NCBI RefSeq assembly: GCF_030272615.1
Contig: NC_081405.1
Location: 609,140,677-609,204,676, forward strand
Reading direction: 5' to 3'
From: Cryptomeria japonica
Lineage: Eukaryota > Streptophyta > Pinopsida > Cupressales > Cupressaceae
DNA: 64,000 nucleotides
Each line of letters starts with the position of its first letter. The first letter of the stretch is position 1. The notes below the pieces were generated by a model that did not search any database, was not told the origin of the DNA, and saw only the letters and a program-made list of their open reading frames with translations. The position numbers and the translations under genes are program-made. Of the stretch, positions 46,357-58,860 are shown piece by piece.

Positions 46357-47921
46357 ATTGATGGCAACACTAGATGTGAAAAACATCTAAGTACCAAGAA
46401 ATGCCATACAAGTCTCCCCCAATGGAAGACATCCAACAATCTCCCACATACAACTCTGAATGTCAATATCTCTCCCTTTACTTTTTTCTTTTTCTTTTTA
46501 TTTCTTTGTCTTTTTAAGATTAATATCTCTCCCCCTTTGACATCAATGCCAAAAATCAGATAAAAATATCAAAGAAAGAACATAAACCACTAAATCACAA
46601 AGTTGACTACTCTCCTTGAGCAGTAGCCTCCCACATTAGTGTCAGAATGAATAGCATTTCTTATTATGCTTGTCAGACTGATGCCAAACTGCATCAATCA
46701 AGTCTCTATCGGAGTGGCAAAATCTCCCAATCTGTGTCTCAGGTAATCAAATGATTCCTTGGGCAAAAGTTTAGTGAAAATATCTACAATTTACTCTTTA
46801 GTGTTCACATAAACTAGTCTAATTTCATTTGCTTCCACCTTTCCCTTCAAAAAGTTATACTTGATAGATATGTGCTTTGTTTTAGAATGAAATATCCGAT
46901 TCTTTGATATATCAATAGCAACAGAGTTATCACAGTGAACAACTACCAATGCATCACAATCCACCTTTATATCCTTCAACATTTGCTTCATCCATAAAAC
47001 TTGTGTACAGTTCGTAGCAGCAACAACATACTTAGCTTCAACAGTAGATAAAGAAGTACATGACTATTTCTTTTTGATCCACAAAACCAACTTCTTTCCA
47101 AGAAAGAATGCTCCACCAAAAGTGCTTTTCCGGTCATCAACATCTCTAGCCCAATCAGCATTTGTATATGCACAGAAAGTAAACTTGTCATCCTTAAGGT
47201 ACCACAAGCCATATTCTGATGTACCTTGTAAGTATCAAAAAATATTTTTCACCGCGATCTCATGATTTTCTCTAGGATCACTCTGAAATATTGAAACAAT
47301 ACAAACAACATTCATAATGTCACGTGTAGTTTAAGTCAAATAAGGCAGACCTCCAAACATAGATTTGTATCTTGTAGGATTTACCGGTGTAGAAACATCT
47401 TTTCTTATCAATTTCTCACTTGCAACAATAGGAGTACTTACCAGTTTAGAATCTCCCATACCAAATTTCTTCAATAATTCTTTAGCATATTTATTTTGAC
47501 AGATTAAAATACCTTTGACAGTCTAAGTAATTTGAAAAACCTAAGAAAAATTTCATCTTACCAATCATAGACATCTCAAGTTCTTTCTCCACAATTTTAG
47601 AAAATTCTATGTATAACGTATCTTCACCTCCAAAAATAATGTCATCAACAAATACTTCAATAATAAGTATATCATTATCAGTAATCTTATAATAAAAATT
47701 ACTGTCAGCACTGCCCTTAGTAAAACCAAGCTTCAAAAGATATTTATCCAACCTTGCATACCAAGCTCTAGGTTCTTGTTTCAATTCATATAAAGCATTC
47801 TTTAACTTGCAAACCATATCTATATCATTTGATAGTGAAAAAAAATTAGGTTTCCAATATAAACTTCCTCATCAAGATCCCCATTCAAAAATGCACATTT
47901 AACATCCATCTGATAAACCTT

Positions 47922-47925
47922 ATAG
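47922..47925. repeat. Left 4-bp TSD (ATAG) of the 994-bp element
   Basis: Matches 48920-48923. Merging the copies restores CCTTATAGTTTTT on plus, which on minus reads [11 protein letters not shown] in the copia RT frame. Confidence 0.88.
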
Positions 47926-48919
47926 GGGTGAACTCACAATACTGGTTCCCACTTTTTGACCAACTTTGACACTTAGATGAATATTTTGAAAAAAACCTTC
48001 ACTTTCCGACACCTATAACTTTTAAACCGTTAAGAATTTGAAGATGATATAAAGTAGTGATTTTTAACATCTTGTTTGTAGATTCTAAATTTTTTTTTTT
48101 CCAATTTTTTTGAATAAAAATTTATTGATTTTTCCATCTCCCTCAAAAAGTAGTTTTTTACAGCAAACGACATTTTTTAAGAGTGATGTATATCCCGAAA
48201 TGCATAATTTTTTTTCTATAAATGATAAAAACTTAATTCTTTTAAATTTTGGTTTGTAACATCAATACCCAGGGCATGCAGTTGGTTTGATAGTGATATG
48301 TTGAATATTTTTCATTTTATTAAGTTTTGAAGTTTGACTAATTATAATTTAGATATAGGTGTACGTTTGAACACATAACTTGTTCTATACATATCAAAAT
48401 TCAATTTTCTTTTTTCTGTTAGAAAGAAACCATCAATACCTAGTGCATAGATATTTTTCAGAATTTTTTTGAATTAGTTTACTATTTTTCCCAATGCATT
48501 GAACAAAGAAGTTCATGTTCGGTGAAAAACCTACATTCATAAGAAATAAAATAAAAATATATTAATGAAATTAAATATGTTAAAATTTATACTATTTGGA
48601 AAGCTTATAATAAGGACTAAATACTTAAAAAAATAAACTTTTAAATGAATTAATTTGACCCCCCAAAAGCTAATGTAAAACTGGTTTTTTTATTAGCATT
48701 TGATAGATGCAAAGGAGACTCCATTGCAAGTATGATTTAGAAGTAGAGAGGTTCTATCCAATAAATTTTGATCTAAGAGCCTTTGATTTAACTCTCTTCA
48801 ATTAATTACTTAAAATGGGACCTCTTAAAGCTTAAATCATTATATTTTCTAAAAAATGTATGATTTCAGCAAAAATCAGGACATACCAAAAAGTGGGAAC
48901 CAGCTTTGTATGTTCACCC
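47926..48919. mobile_element. 994-bp non-autonomous TIR element with GGGT ends and 4-bp TSD
   Basis: The left end GGGTGAACTCACAATACTGG and the reverse complement of the right end GGGTGAACATACAAAGCTGG continue together through TTCCCACTTTTTG, 28 of 33 positions matching. No ORF of interest. The termini GGGT and TSD length of 4 equal those of the 15.1-kb transposon, although inner TIR sequences differ, so it is probably a different family of the same superfamily. Inside, CATCAATACC-AG-GCAT occurs near 48259 and 48430, a ~170-bp spacing like the duplication in the large element's left arm. Confidence 0.88.
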
Positions 48920-48923
48920 ATAG
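48920..48923. repeat. Right 4-bp TSD (ATAG)
   Basis: Matches 47922-47925. Confidence 0.88.
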
Positions 48924-51900
48924 TTTTTATAAGTAGCATAGGAAAGAAATAATCTTACAGCTTCAATCCTAGCTACAGGTGCAAAGTCTCTCCATAATCA
49001 ATTCCTTCATAATGAGAAAAACTTTACAAACCAATCTATCCTTATTCCTTATAACTTGACCATCCTCATTCAATTTATTCCTAAAAACCCATTTAGTTCC
49101 AATAACATTTTTATTTTTAGGTCGGGGAACCAAGGTCCATGTGTTATTTTTCTCAATCTGATCTATCTTCTTCCATAACTTTCAACCAATATTCATCTTT
49201 ACATGCCTCAATTACTAATACCGGTTCAATTTTTGAAATTAAACATACCTAATTAGTTGCCAGTCTTCTTCTTGTCATCACTCTACTACTCTTATCCCCA
49301 ATGATTTGATCTTTTGAATGATTCAATCTCATATACCTAGGAGTCTTCTGACATTATGGTCCTCTTCCCTATTCTTCAGTTACTGTATAATTCTTTGATA
49401 CTATCGGAGTAACTGGTTCAACACTTTGTTCCGGTAAAGGTGCTACCAGTTCATATATGATAATTTTCACCATCAGTTCCTTCTCATAAACTCAAGTTTG
49501 ACTTCTATTAAACTCATCTACTTTGACATTAGCACTCTCCACAATTATCTCCAATCTCTTGTTATCACATCTATATGATTTTCTTTCATTAAAATAACCA
49601 AAAAATATGCCTTCATCACATCTAGGATCAAATTTCCCAATGGTATTATCTCTCCTGATATAACATTTACTACCAAAAATCCTGAAATACTTAACTGTAG
49701 GTGTATTGCCAAACCATAATTCATGTGTCTTACCGGTTTCTCCTTTGATATGTACTCTGTTGAATGCATAAACCGTTGTGCATACTACTTCTCTCCAGTA
49801 GATATGAGGTAGACTAGCTTCCATCATCATTGTTCTAGCAGCATCCAAGATAGTTTTGTTCTTCCTTTCCACAACTCCATTTTGTTGAGGTCTCTAGGGA
49901 GCAAAAAATTGTCTTATTATACCATGCTTCTCACAAAAGCTATTAAACTTATCGAATTTGAATTCTTCACCATGATTTGACCTCAAACATTTAATCTTGA
50001 ATACTATCTCAATTTCCACTTTATCCTTAAAGATTTTAAACTTTTCAAATGCTTCATATTTTTTGTTTAGAAAAGTAACCCATATTATTCTAGAATAATC
50101 AAGAATGATTAGCATGAAATATCTATCACCTTGAAAACTTTTAACTCTAGGAGGACCACACAAATCAATATGAATAAGATCAAGACCATCATTTGATTTA
50201 TCTTGTATACTCCTAAAAGAGGTTCTGACCTATTTACCCATTTGACATTCTTTACATACCAGATTATAGGGCTTCATAATCTTAGGTATATCCCTAACTA
50301 GCTTAGTTGAACTAATCTTCACAATGCAATCAAAATTCACATGACACAACCTTTTATGCCATAGCCAAATCTTGTCAATCTGTGTAAACAAACATGTGTT
50401 CTCACTAGAGTTCAAATAAAATATATTACCTTTTGTCTATGTACTAGTTGCAATCTCCAAACCAGATCTGTTAATGATTTTGTATTTTCCATCCTTGACC
50501 TGTAATTGAAATCCCTTATCTACCAATGTCCTACACTCAAAATATTATGCTTCAAACCTTCAGCATAATAAACATTGTCAGTATTGTTATTACCATCCAA
50601 TGATATAGTTCCATTTCCTTTGATCATACATGCTTTGTCATCTCCAAATCTAACTAGCCATCAAATTCTTGCAAAGATATAAACTTCCCTTTATCTCCTG
50701 TCATATGATGTGAACAACTGCTGTCAATTAATCATTCATATTTGTCTTCAATTTTAGTAGCAAGTTCCTTCTCTTTAGGTACATTCTCTTCTAGTGAAGG
50801 ATCATCTTATTTGATAGCCAAGAATACCCATTCTTTCCCATTGCTAGAACCACTAGCAGAGTCTTTTGTCGATTCATTATCAAAATCAGTAATGCCTTCC
50901 TCATCCACTATGTAGCATGATTTGTCTCTGTTTTTCTTGTACTTGTACTTATTATGAGATGTAGGGTTAGGATTAAATGATCTTCTAACTCTTTCTTCAA
51001 ATATTGAATTTTTTTTAGGACATCTAGATGTAAAATGACCAATCTTATTACATGAAAAACATTTAAAAGGTGCTTTTCCTTCATACTTTCTTCCTACTGG
51101 TTCTTTAGGTACTCTTCTGGCAAATAGTGATTCAAGTTGCTCAAACTCATCATCTTCTCTCTTTATATCCTCGAATGCCTTTGCATATAAAGCTTTCCAG
51201 TCTTGCTTACCGGTTTTAGATGTAGATACATGAAAAGCATGTTCAGACTTTACAGCTCAAGAAGGTCCAAATTCTTCAAGCTCAAAAGAAGATAGTTTCC
51301 CAACCAAAGTATCTCTGTTGACAGATGTATTAGCCATTATTCTCAACTCATTAATAGCAGTAGCCTTCATTTTGTAATCCGGTGGTAGGGCTCTCAGGAC
51401 TTTAGAAACAATTTCATCTTCGCTCTGAGTTCCACCACAACATTGAATTCCCATAACAATCTCATTTACCCTTTCCATGAATGCAGTAATCATTTCATAT
51501 TCTTCCACCTTCATGTTTTTATATCTCACCCAGTAACCGTCAAGTTTAGCAATCTTTATTGTAGGGTCACCTTCATTAAGAGTTCCCAACTTATCCCATA
51601 TAACCTTTCCAGATAATTTGTCAGTTAATCCCATTATTTGCTAATCAAAAAATGCACACAAGAGGGCTTCTCTTTCTATACAACCATTCTCAAGATCCTT
51701 GTCCAGGTCTACTGGAGGAGGATTACCAGATCCCGGATTATAAGGTGTGACACCATTTTGTGTGATCTCCCAAATCCTTACTAAGACATCTTAGATGAGT
51801 CTCCATCTGAATGTTCCATACTGTGTAATTTGTTCCATCAAGCCTCAAAATATCTCTTTGAAAGATAGCTCCAAAAAAACTAGATGAACTTGAGCTATTA

Positions 51901-51951
51901 ACCGCCATAGGATCATCCTCAAGAGGTTAAGCTTTCTACAGAGAGGACTAA

Positions 51952-51966
51952 AGCTCTGATACCAAT
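51952..51966 (-). other. Primer-binding site of copia B
   Basis: On minus, ATTGGTATCAGAGCT directly follows the LTR end TCTAACA. It is complementary to initiator tRNA-Met. Confidence 0.9.
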
Positions 51967-53004
51967 TGTTAGACAGTTCAAATAACTGAAAGACAACTAA
52001 GATGGGGGGTGAATTAGTTGTCATAGATTACTAGAACTATTAGCAATTTAAACTTCAATACCAAAACCCAAAACATTAATATCAGAATGCTTAAACAAAA
52101 TACCGGAATAGAAGTTCAACCAATTAAGCATAAAAAAAATCACAGAATAAAATACATCGACATAAAAGGCAAAAACCATGATGGGAAGCCCGCCCATAGT
52201 TAGATAATACTTCTGTAGTAAGTATGTGAATTACAATTGAGGGGCCTACACTTGCAGGAAGGCCAATAGCCTAGAGTGCAACTCTCATAACAAAAAGAGC
52301 CTCACTCACTACATAGAAATCTAGACTACAATCCAGAGAAGTGTTGAACTACAAAAGATAGCATCTTGTATGCTTGAGTATAGCTCTGGTTAAGCTTAGT
52401 ACTGGAGGACTAAATCCTCTTACATAAACCCAATTTGATCTCCAATGATCGACTAAATCCTCTACCTTAACGATATTACATTATTTCTATATTACATCCT
52501 TGACCATGACCTCTAACATATCTACAATGAGATGTTATATCTATATATACAAACCCTCAACCATAAATAATAAGGTCGGCCACTACATAATAAACCAATT
52601 ACATAATTACAAACCATGTCGGCCTTAGACCAAACAAATAATATCCAACACATAAGACATCCTCAAAACTCATTGAGAGGTCAAATCCACACATTAAATT
52701 AAAGCCGATACATAACCTAGATCAACCGAGACCTAGTATAGGTCCACACGCTACAACAATGATCTCCATCTGCCAAGTCTCAAACATGCTCACCCACAAC
52801 ATCCTAAAACCCCACTAGAAGCTCCACCAACACCACTTATGAAAATCATCAAAGATCTTCATCAAAATATCTATCAGTGAAACCCTCACCCGAACCAGAA
52901 ACTAAGCTTCTAGGTAAGCAAGATAGCATCGGATCACTAGACCAAAACCAACTAACAAAATATGATCTTGGGTATCATGAACAAGACAATTCCATCACCA
53001 GCTA
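51967..53004 (-). repeat. 5' LTR of copia B, truncated
   Basis: It aligns with 45100 onward (TGTTAGACA-TTCAAATAA-TG, AAGACAACTAAGA-GGGGGGTGAATTA). The match ends near AATTCCATCACCA at 53004, about 200 bp short of the full LTR. Other sequence (element C's LTR) follows. Confidence 0.85.
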
Positions 53005-54874
53005 CTAGTACAAGCCCCTACTGATTATGTCTTCAGATGCACTCTGGTTGCTATAGCTGTTTATCAAACCATACTGATTAACCCTCTATTAAACCCTATC
53101 ACTAGTTTAACCTTCACTCCCTCAATCACTGCTATCCTTAGCTATTTTCTCTTTGACTGATCTATCTCTCTCATGCACCACTCAAACACTTTGCAACAAC
53201 TCTATCCTCTTCCATTTAGTAGTAACCTTCAATGATTTTGGCTTCCTTATTTATATCTTGGTTTTCCCACCAAAAACCAATTAAAAAACATGGGCGGTAA
53301 GGGTTTCCTCATCAACCTTGAGGCAAACCAAATCAAATCAGATCTTGTTCAATATGATTGCCCAAACAATATTTTACTCATTACCACCATTAACCCACCT
53401 TCCAAAATATGTTTTCCAAATATAGAAAACATGGCCCTGTATCTCGACCTTCATCTGTCAAAACGCCATTAATATCTCTATTGTTTCCTTCTCGAGGACT
53501 TCTAAAAATCCAATTTCCTTGCATCAATCAAGGCACCAACAACACCCTAATTTTTCTCTATCGTTCATTCTTCCTCGAGCCGCACTCCTCTGGTCTGATC
53601 CACAAATAATGGGATCCATATTAAATGATCACCTGTAAAGACACCTATCCTTATACGACACTTCATCTCTTCATGGTATCCATGTCGACCTCCACCTCTG
53701 CTAGATTATCTATATCAGTATGAACGGGATCAACGACCAACCACTCAATCGGTTCTTCTTTCCTGCCGGTCCACTAACCCTTTCGGTATCTCACCCTCTA
53801 TCGATTAAATCCTCATGTTTGCACTTTGTTGAACTACCAGTGGAACTCCTTAACCGGTCACCAGACATGTCAATCCAAAGCATTCTCATCTTCATCATAT
53901 GGAAGTCTTCTGCATCGGCACCTTGTCTTTATTACCGGTGGACATACATATCGGTAAATTCTCTTACTAATACTATGTGATCAAACTTCACCAAAATCCA
54001 TCTTCAATCCACCTATTCTCCTCTCACTGCATCTGCTCAGCCTTTCCTTCTCCCTGATCAACTCAGACCATATCTCAATTAGTTTTTCAAAGAGAAAAAC
54101 TCAACATACTTTACCTGCACCGGCATCCTAACATACCTTCTCTATCAGTCCAGTGCATAATCCTGATTTCATGCACTCAAGGCATTCCCTTTTTTGACTG
54201 GTAGATCTTGTGTTGGCCTTCAAATACTTTCCTTTACCTCTTCTTCCTTATCACACAGTACTATAATGCACATTATGCATAATAGGAGATAAGCTCCACT
54301 TAATGGTGGAGTGACACCTATGTCATCTGCATCCTGCAATGCACTCATGTGACTTCTCTATTTGTGCAACACATTTTCAATAGGCACATGTGATCAAGTG
54401 CAAGCATATTTACTGTCAGTCATCTCTTCATATGGTGATTGTATGTTCATCCGGTGGGAGTTCTGTTTATCTGCAACCTCACAGTATATCAGTGACTTGT
54501 TCATTCTTCTCCTCCAGTATTGATGTGATTTAGGTGACATTTTGCCTCTTCATCACATACAGTAGCTCAGGCACCTTGCCCATCCTTCTTGTACACATCA
54601 CTTACTAGTTGAGATCCTTTCCTTACCGGTGATACACTATGTCAATAACCTATTCATCTCATCTACACAAGTCAGGTGCTAACTTGTGTACTGGTGAATC
54701 CAGTGGTCATCCATCTGAATGACATTATCTTCCTTACCTTACTGGTGTCCTATAACACAAGGTGATATCAAAGATATCTCAACTTGTACACCTCTATAAT
54801 AGTGTTGCACATATATCTCTCATACCAATAGTCATCCCATACTGGTTGACATCAATGACAACACAATGCCAACA
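53005..54874 (-). repeat. 3' LTR of element C, left end truncated
   Basis: On minus it starts TGTTGGCATTGTGTTG at 54874, directly after a polypurine tract. A TATAAATAAGG box lies at 53255-53245. The LTR end is missing where it meets copia B's truncated LTR. No partner LTR lies in the window. Small ORFs on plus (53290-54980) have no protein character. Confidence 0.65.
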
Positions 54875-56536
54875 ATCTCCCCCTTTGGCATTGATATTGA
54901 CTCATGTAGCATCCAACATACTACATAATTTTTGTCCCCCTTTGTATGATCCAATGGATTCTCACTTATGTAGTATGTAGTATACTACAAAATTTCTCCT
55001 CGTTTGACAACAATGGCAAAGGGAACTATCAAGATATCATTCCTCCTTGTATTTATCGGTCACTGACACAATTATTTCTCCCCCTTTATTTTCATTGGAT
55101 GCATCTCCTCCTTTGATACCACTTGTTACATTTTCTGAAGTCACAGTACTTGAGATGGAGGACTCAACCATCAATTGACACCAATTGATTATGCAAATCT
55201 AATGTTGTTTATTAAAGCACTCAATTTCAGAGGGATGTGTCAGTGAATACTACTCACCTGTCGGTCAACCTGCATCACCTCCTGTTTGATCCCAAATTTA
55301 TTTAGAATCAAATGTGATTTTACTATGAATACAACCAACCAAATGACAAGCAGATAACCATAACCATGACATTCTCCTAGTTATACCTACTGTAATTTCC
55401 ATCATTTGTAGTTTGGGCAGTTAGTATCTTTACAAGTTCAAGCATGCTGGCTCAACATCATAAACACTTGAACTCCCCCTGAGTCATACATCTCAAGTCC
55501 TCACCTCTAGTGATTTCTAATATAGGGAGTCAAAGTATTTCCATATACTGATTGAACTGTGCGTATGTGATCATCTGATGATCATTAGCTACATCATATC
55601 CACCACAACCTATGGCATGATCCCGAATCTTCAAAATGCCACATAATGATATCACCATGCCATAAATTAAACTGATTATCCAAAAAATATGCATTCCTGC
55701 ATGATTAACCACGAGGCCAACATATGTCATTTAGGTCTTCGTCGACACCACCTAAGACATAAATTCACATTTCATACTACCGGGGCTATTGCAATGATCT
55801 CCAACTTCATTTTCTTACATAACCTACAAGTACATGTTAGCATTCATGTCGGTAACATTCTACACATATCGGTTTCCTGTACTAGTCCACTATCACTACT
55901 AGAGGACCTTCTTGTGACTCCTGACATTTTGTGTCACTCTGTATCTGATTTCAATTATTATCTTGTCATACATTGACATAGTGGTAGTGATCCAACTTTC
56001 ATATGTAGATGTGTAGTCAAGGCAACCTCTACACACACTTATCTTTTCATTTCCATTCTTCATATTAACAACATCTTGTTCTTCTAGGTATCCTTCTCTA
56101 CTGAGGGGGTGAATGATAAGTTCAATTTATTACTCCCCCTTATATCCTACATCTCCTTTATGCCTTAGTAGATATCACTTGTGCAATGAATGCACAGTGT
56201 TGGTCCATGGTCTTCTTCCTCAATACGTGCTTAGTCTCAATCTTCTTCCCATTTTCAGACTTGGGAGTAGGTCTTTCCTTCTTTCTCTAATGGGTCCTTC
56301 TATTTCCTGATTCTACCTCACAACCAGAAGTAGTGCTATAGTAGCACACAACATCCATCCTAACTTCATGATTGGGTAATCTCTTGACATACCAGTTTGA
56401 CCATCTACTTCTGGACATGTTGCATTGACTAGCAACCAAAACTGGTGGACCTCTTTCTCCTGTAGGGATATTTCTCCTCTAGTTCCTTGCAGACCTCTAA
56501 CTTCCATATGCTCTATATCTACTTTTCTAAAGAGAA
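54875..56536 (-). other. Element C 3' internal region without recognisable pol
   Basis: On minus, AAAGGGGGAGAT at 54886-54875 is the polypurine tract. A second purine-rich stretch occurs near 55090. ORFs of 60-95 codons exist, none recognisable. RT and integrase motifs are absent, so either pol has been deleted or the element is non-autonomous. Confidence 0.5.
56532..56536. repeat. Left TSD of copia E (GAGAA)
   Basis: GAGAA here and GAGCA at 63677-63681 differ at one position and flank the LTR termini. Confidence 0.6.
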
Positions 56537-57922
56537 TATTCATATTTGCATGAAGATTGCATTAATGATATGTTGTTGTCATTGATGTCAATTAACCAAT
56601 AATCATATTATTGATAATGTTGTAATAATGTTTTGTAAATAATAGGAAGAATTTATGGAGTGAACCGGTATTGCTATGTATTGGAGAGTTGAACTCGTAA
56701 ACCCTACCCGTTGATTTGATAAACTCTAACCGATTAAGTTTGGTGATTGGTTATATTGGTTTATGATCTGATGATGAGTGGTAATGATTATGACACCTAT
56801 GATTATTGTATGAAGAGAGTTTCAAAGTGATTTTGGTGTATTGGTAAAATGGTTTTTGTCTAGGGAATGAGCAAGTATATTTCATATAATGCAAAGCACG
56901 TGATGAGTTACTCAGTTCGATGAAACAGTGATGAAGGAGAGATCAAGGTTTTCTTGATTAATGTGCAGAGATTGCTATGTAATCCAATGGTCATACTTGA
57001 ACTGACTTGTTTGTAATCTCTATGAAAGAATTAGATTTTTGTTGTGTTATCGACCAAAGTGATTTGTTTATAAGGTCGATGAGCTGCTTGGTTTTAGAGT
57101 TGGAAAAGTTTTAGTTGAGTGTGTGGTTGCTGAACCGAATGATGTACTACAGTTTGAGTAAAGGTGGATAGGAGTGTGAAAAGGATCTAAACAAGCAAGT
57201 GTAGTGCTATTCAAATAGATCAGCAAACTCCTATTGTTTTCTAACAATTATCGCAGATTGAAATCCCCTAACCAAGTAAGCCCTAACAAGCTTGGTGCTA
57301 TTCAAATCCTCTAACTAGGTGATCCATTAGCTTGGATTTCAAATCCTCTATCGAGGTTACTCCTTACAGGGTATTGCTTCTAACAAGGAATTATAGTCAA
57401 TCCCTTAAGCGGGTGGTCCCTAAGAGGATCTATTCTTAACAAGACTTTTATAAAGCTTTAACAAGCTAGGCTCCTAACAGGGCAAACTTCAAAAGAGTTT
57501 AGATAGTTATCTTGTGAGTCTCATGTCATCATAGTTTTTCCCATTTGGGTTTCCACATCAAAAATATTGTGTCAAGTGGTTAATTTTTTTGTGGTTATGT
57601 TCTTATGGTTGATTTGCTTAACTACTTAATCCACTTTGATAAATCATGATAACCGAAAGCATTGTGAAATGATGTTTTACTTGTGTTAGTAAAAGAATTT
57701 GGATGTTTATGAGTTTGAAGTTGTTTATTGTTAATTTGTTGTTACAGTCAACCAGTTTATCTTGTGGGTTTTTATCTTGACAGTGATATTGCATTGATAG
57801 TTCTAAGTTTATTTTGAGAGTTTGATTTTGAGATTGGTAAAATTAGGATTAGTTTTTCTATCTAGTGATTCACCCACCCTCTCATTAGTTGACCAGATTC
57901 TTATTCTTTCATCATACCATCA
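56537..57922 (+). repeat. 5' LTR of copia E (1386 bp)
   Basis: It starts TATTCATATTTGCATGAAG, where the 3' LTR has TGTTGGCATTTGCATGAAG, so the terminal TG is lost here. It ends CCATCA before the primer-binding site. It matches 62288-63676 throughout. Confidence 0.88.
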
Positions 57923-57936
57923 ATTGGTATCAGGGC
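57923..57936 (+). other. Primer-binding site of copia E
   Basis: ATTGGTATCAGGGC, one difference from the tRNA-Met complement. Confidence 0.85.
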
Positions 57937-57992
57937 TTATCAGGTCCTCTAATGTCTAAGCATAACAACTTGAGGTAAAGATATTGCAGATC

Positions 57993-58860
57993 ATGATGAA
58001 GAATGAAGGTCTGAAGTTTAATAGAGAGAACTATAGGATATGGAATGATAGAATAAAATTTTATATCAAGAGTCTAGGAAATCAATACTAGTAACATGTT
58101 ATTACTCAATATGTTGCACCTTGTGGGACTATGACTGATGATCAGAAGAAAGAGAAACAAGAAAACAGTCAAGCATTAGAGGCTATTATCAGTTCTTTGT
58201 CTTATGCAGAGTATGTAGATGCTCATGGTCTAGAGAATGCATATGATGTATACAAATTTTTTGAAGAGATTTATAGCGGTGATGAACATATTAATATTGC
58301 TAAAGAAAAGAGTCTAAGAGAAAAGTTTGATGACATGTGGATGGCTGAAGGTGAGAATATCCAGTAGTATGGTCAAAGGAAAAAATAGATAGTCAATGAA
58401 ATTAAGAGTATAGGAGGTAAAGTGGAAGATGCCACAGTGACCAGTAAGGTACTGATAACCCTACTACCGGTCTACACTATCCGAATTGCAGCCATTCAGG
58501 AGCTAAAGTCTATTGATAAAACTAAGGTAACACTTAACTCCATTGTTGACAAGCTTACTGCTTTTGAATTAAATGGTTATGATGGTAGTGTACAAAAATC
58601 TGAGTCTGTATTTAGAGCTTCTGTTTCTAACCCATCTATGAGGAAAAGTAGAGATGCCAGTCACAGTTATGAATCTAGATCCAGCAGAGAAGCTGATGAT
58701 GAAGATAGCACAAACGAGAGAAATTCAAGAAGTAAAAGGGTAAAGGCAAAAGAGATTGTCTTATTGTTGTTGATGATGGTATCACTGATGAGGAATCTGA
58801 TGGTGATTCTAATGAAGATATTGTGTTTATATCCATTAAAGAGGAGATATCTGATTAGAA
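57993..58860 (+). pseudogene. Copia E gag, zinc knuckle missing
   Basis: It begins at ATG 57993 (MMKNEGLKFNRENYRIW, then SLGNQY followed by two stops at 58089). The UBN2-type gag text continues at 58131-58368 and 58422-58740 (VTSKVLITLLPVYTIRIAAI, KLTAFELNGYDG). The frame changes near 58740, where a Lys-rich stretch leads directly into the acidic linker. The CCHC knuckle present at this place in copia A and B is absent, so a deletion probably removed it. Confidence 0.85.

Larger units (their letters stand above)
46690..51640 (-). pseudogene. Copia B gag-pol polyprotein, heavily broken
   Basis: Domains right to left: gag 51634-51257 (NEIVMGIQCCGG, LRALPPDYKMKATAINEL); CCHC knuckle about 51063-51020 (CFSCNKIGHFTSRC); protease near 50730-50697 (IDSSCSHHMTGD, S for the usual G); GAG-pre-integrase 50415-50230 (LWHKRLCHVNF); integrase 50190-49700 (HIDLCGP, RSNHGEEF, QNGVVERKNK, so the second catalytic Asp of the DRGGEF-type motif is Asn); RT from about 49200, split by the TIR element, then 47817-47491 with FVDDIIFGG intact; RNase H 47240-46690 (YTNADWARDVDDRKS, VHCDNSVAIDISKN). 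Several frame changes and many stops. Domain order is copia. Confidence 0.9.
45100..53004 (-). mobile_element. Ty1/copia element B, minus strand, 5' LTR truncated
   Basis: Read right to left: a 5' LTR (only its 3' 1,038 bp remain), primer-binding site, gag, protease, integrase, RT, RNase H, polypurine tract, and a full 3' LTR at 46341-45100. The RT region is interrupted by a 994-bp TIR element. The right boundary is where the LTR match with 45100-46341 stops, near 53004. No right TSD is visible. Confidence 0.9.

Noticed and set aside
55530-56543. Minus-strand ORFs with hydrophobic stretches as a possible envelope gene
   Set aside because: Short, broken and without signal peptide or glycoprotein pattern; better explained as non-coding 3' region of element C.
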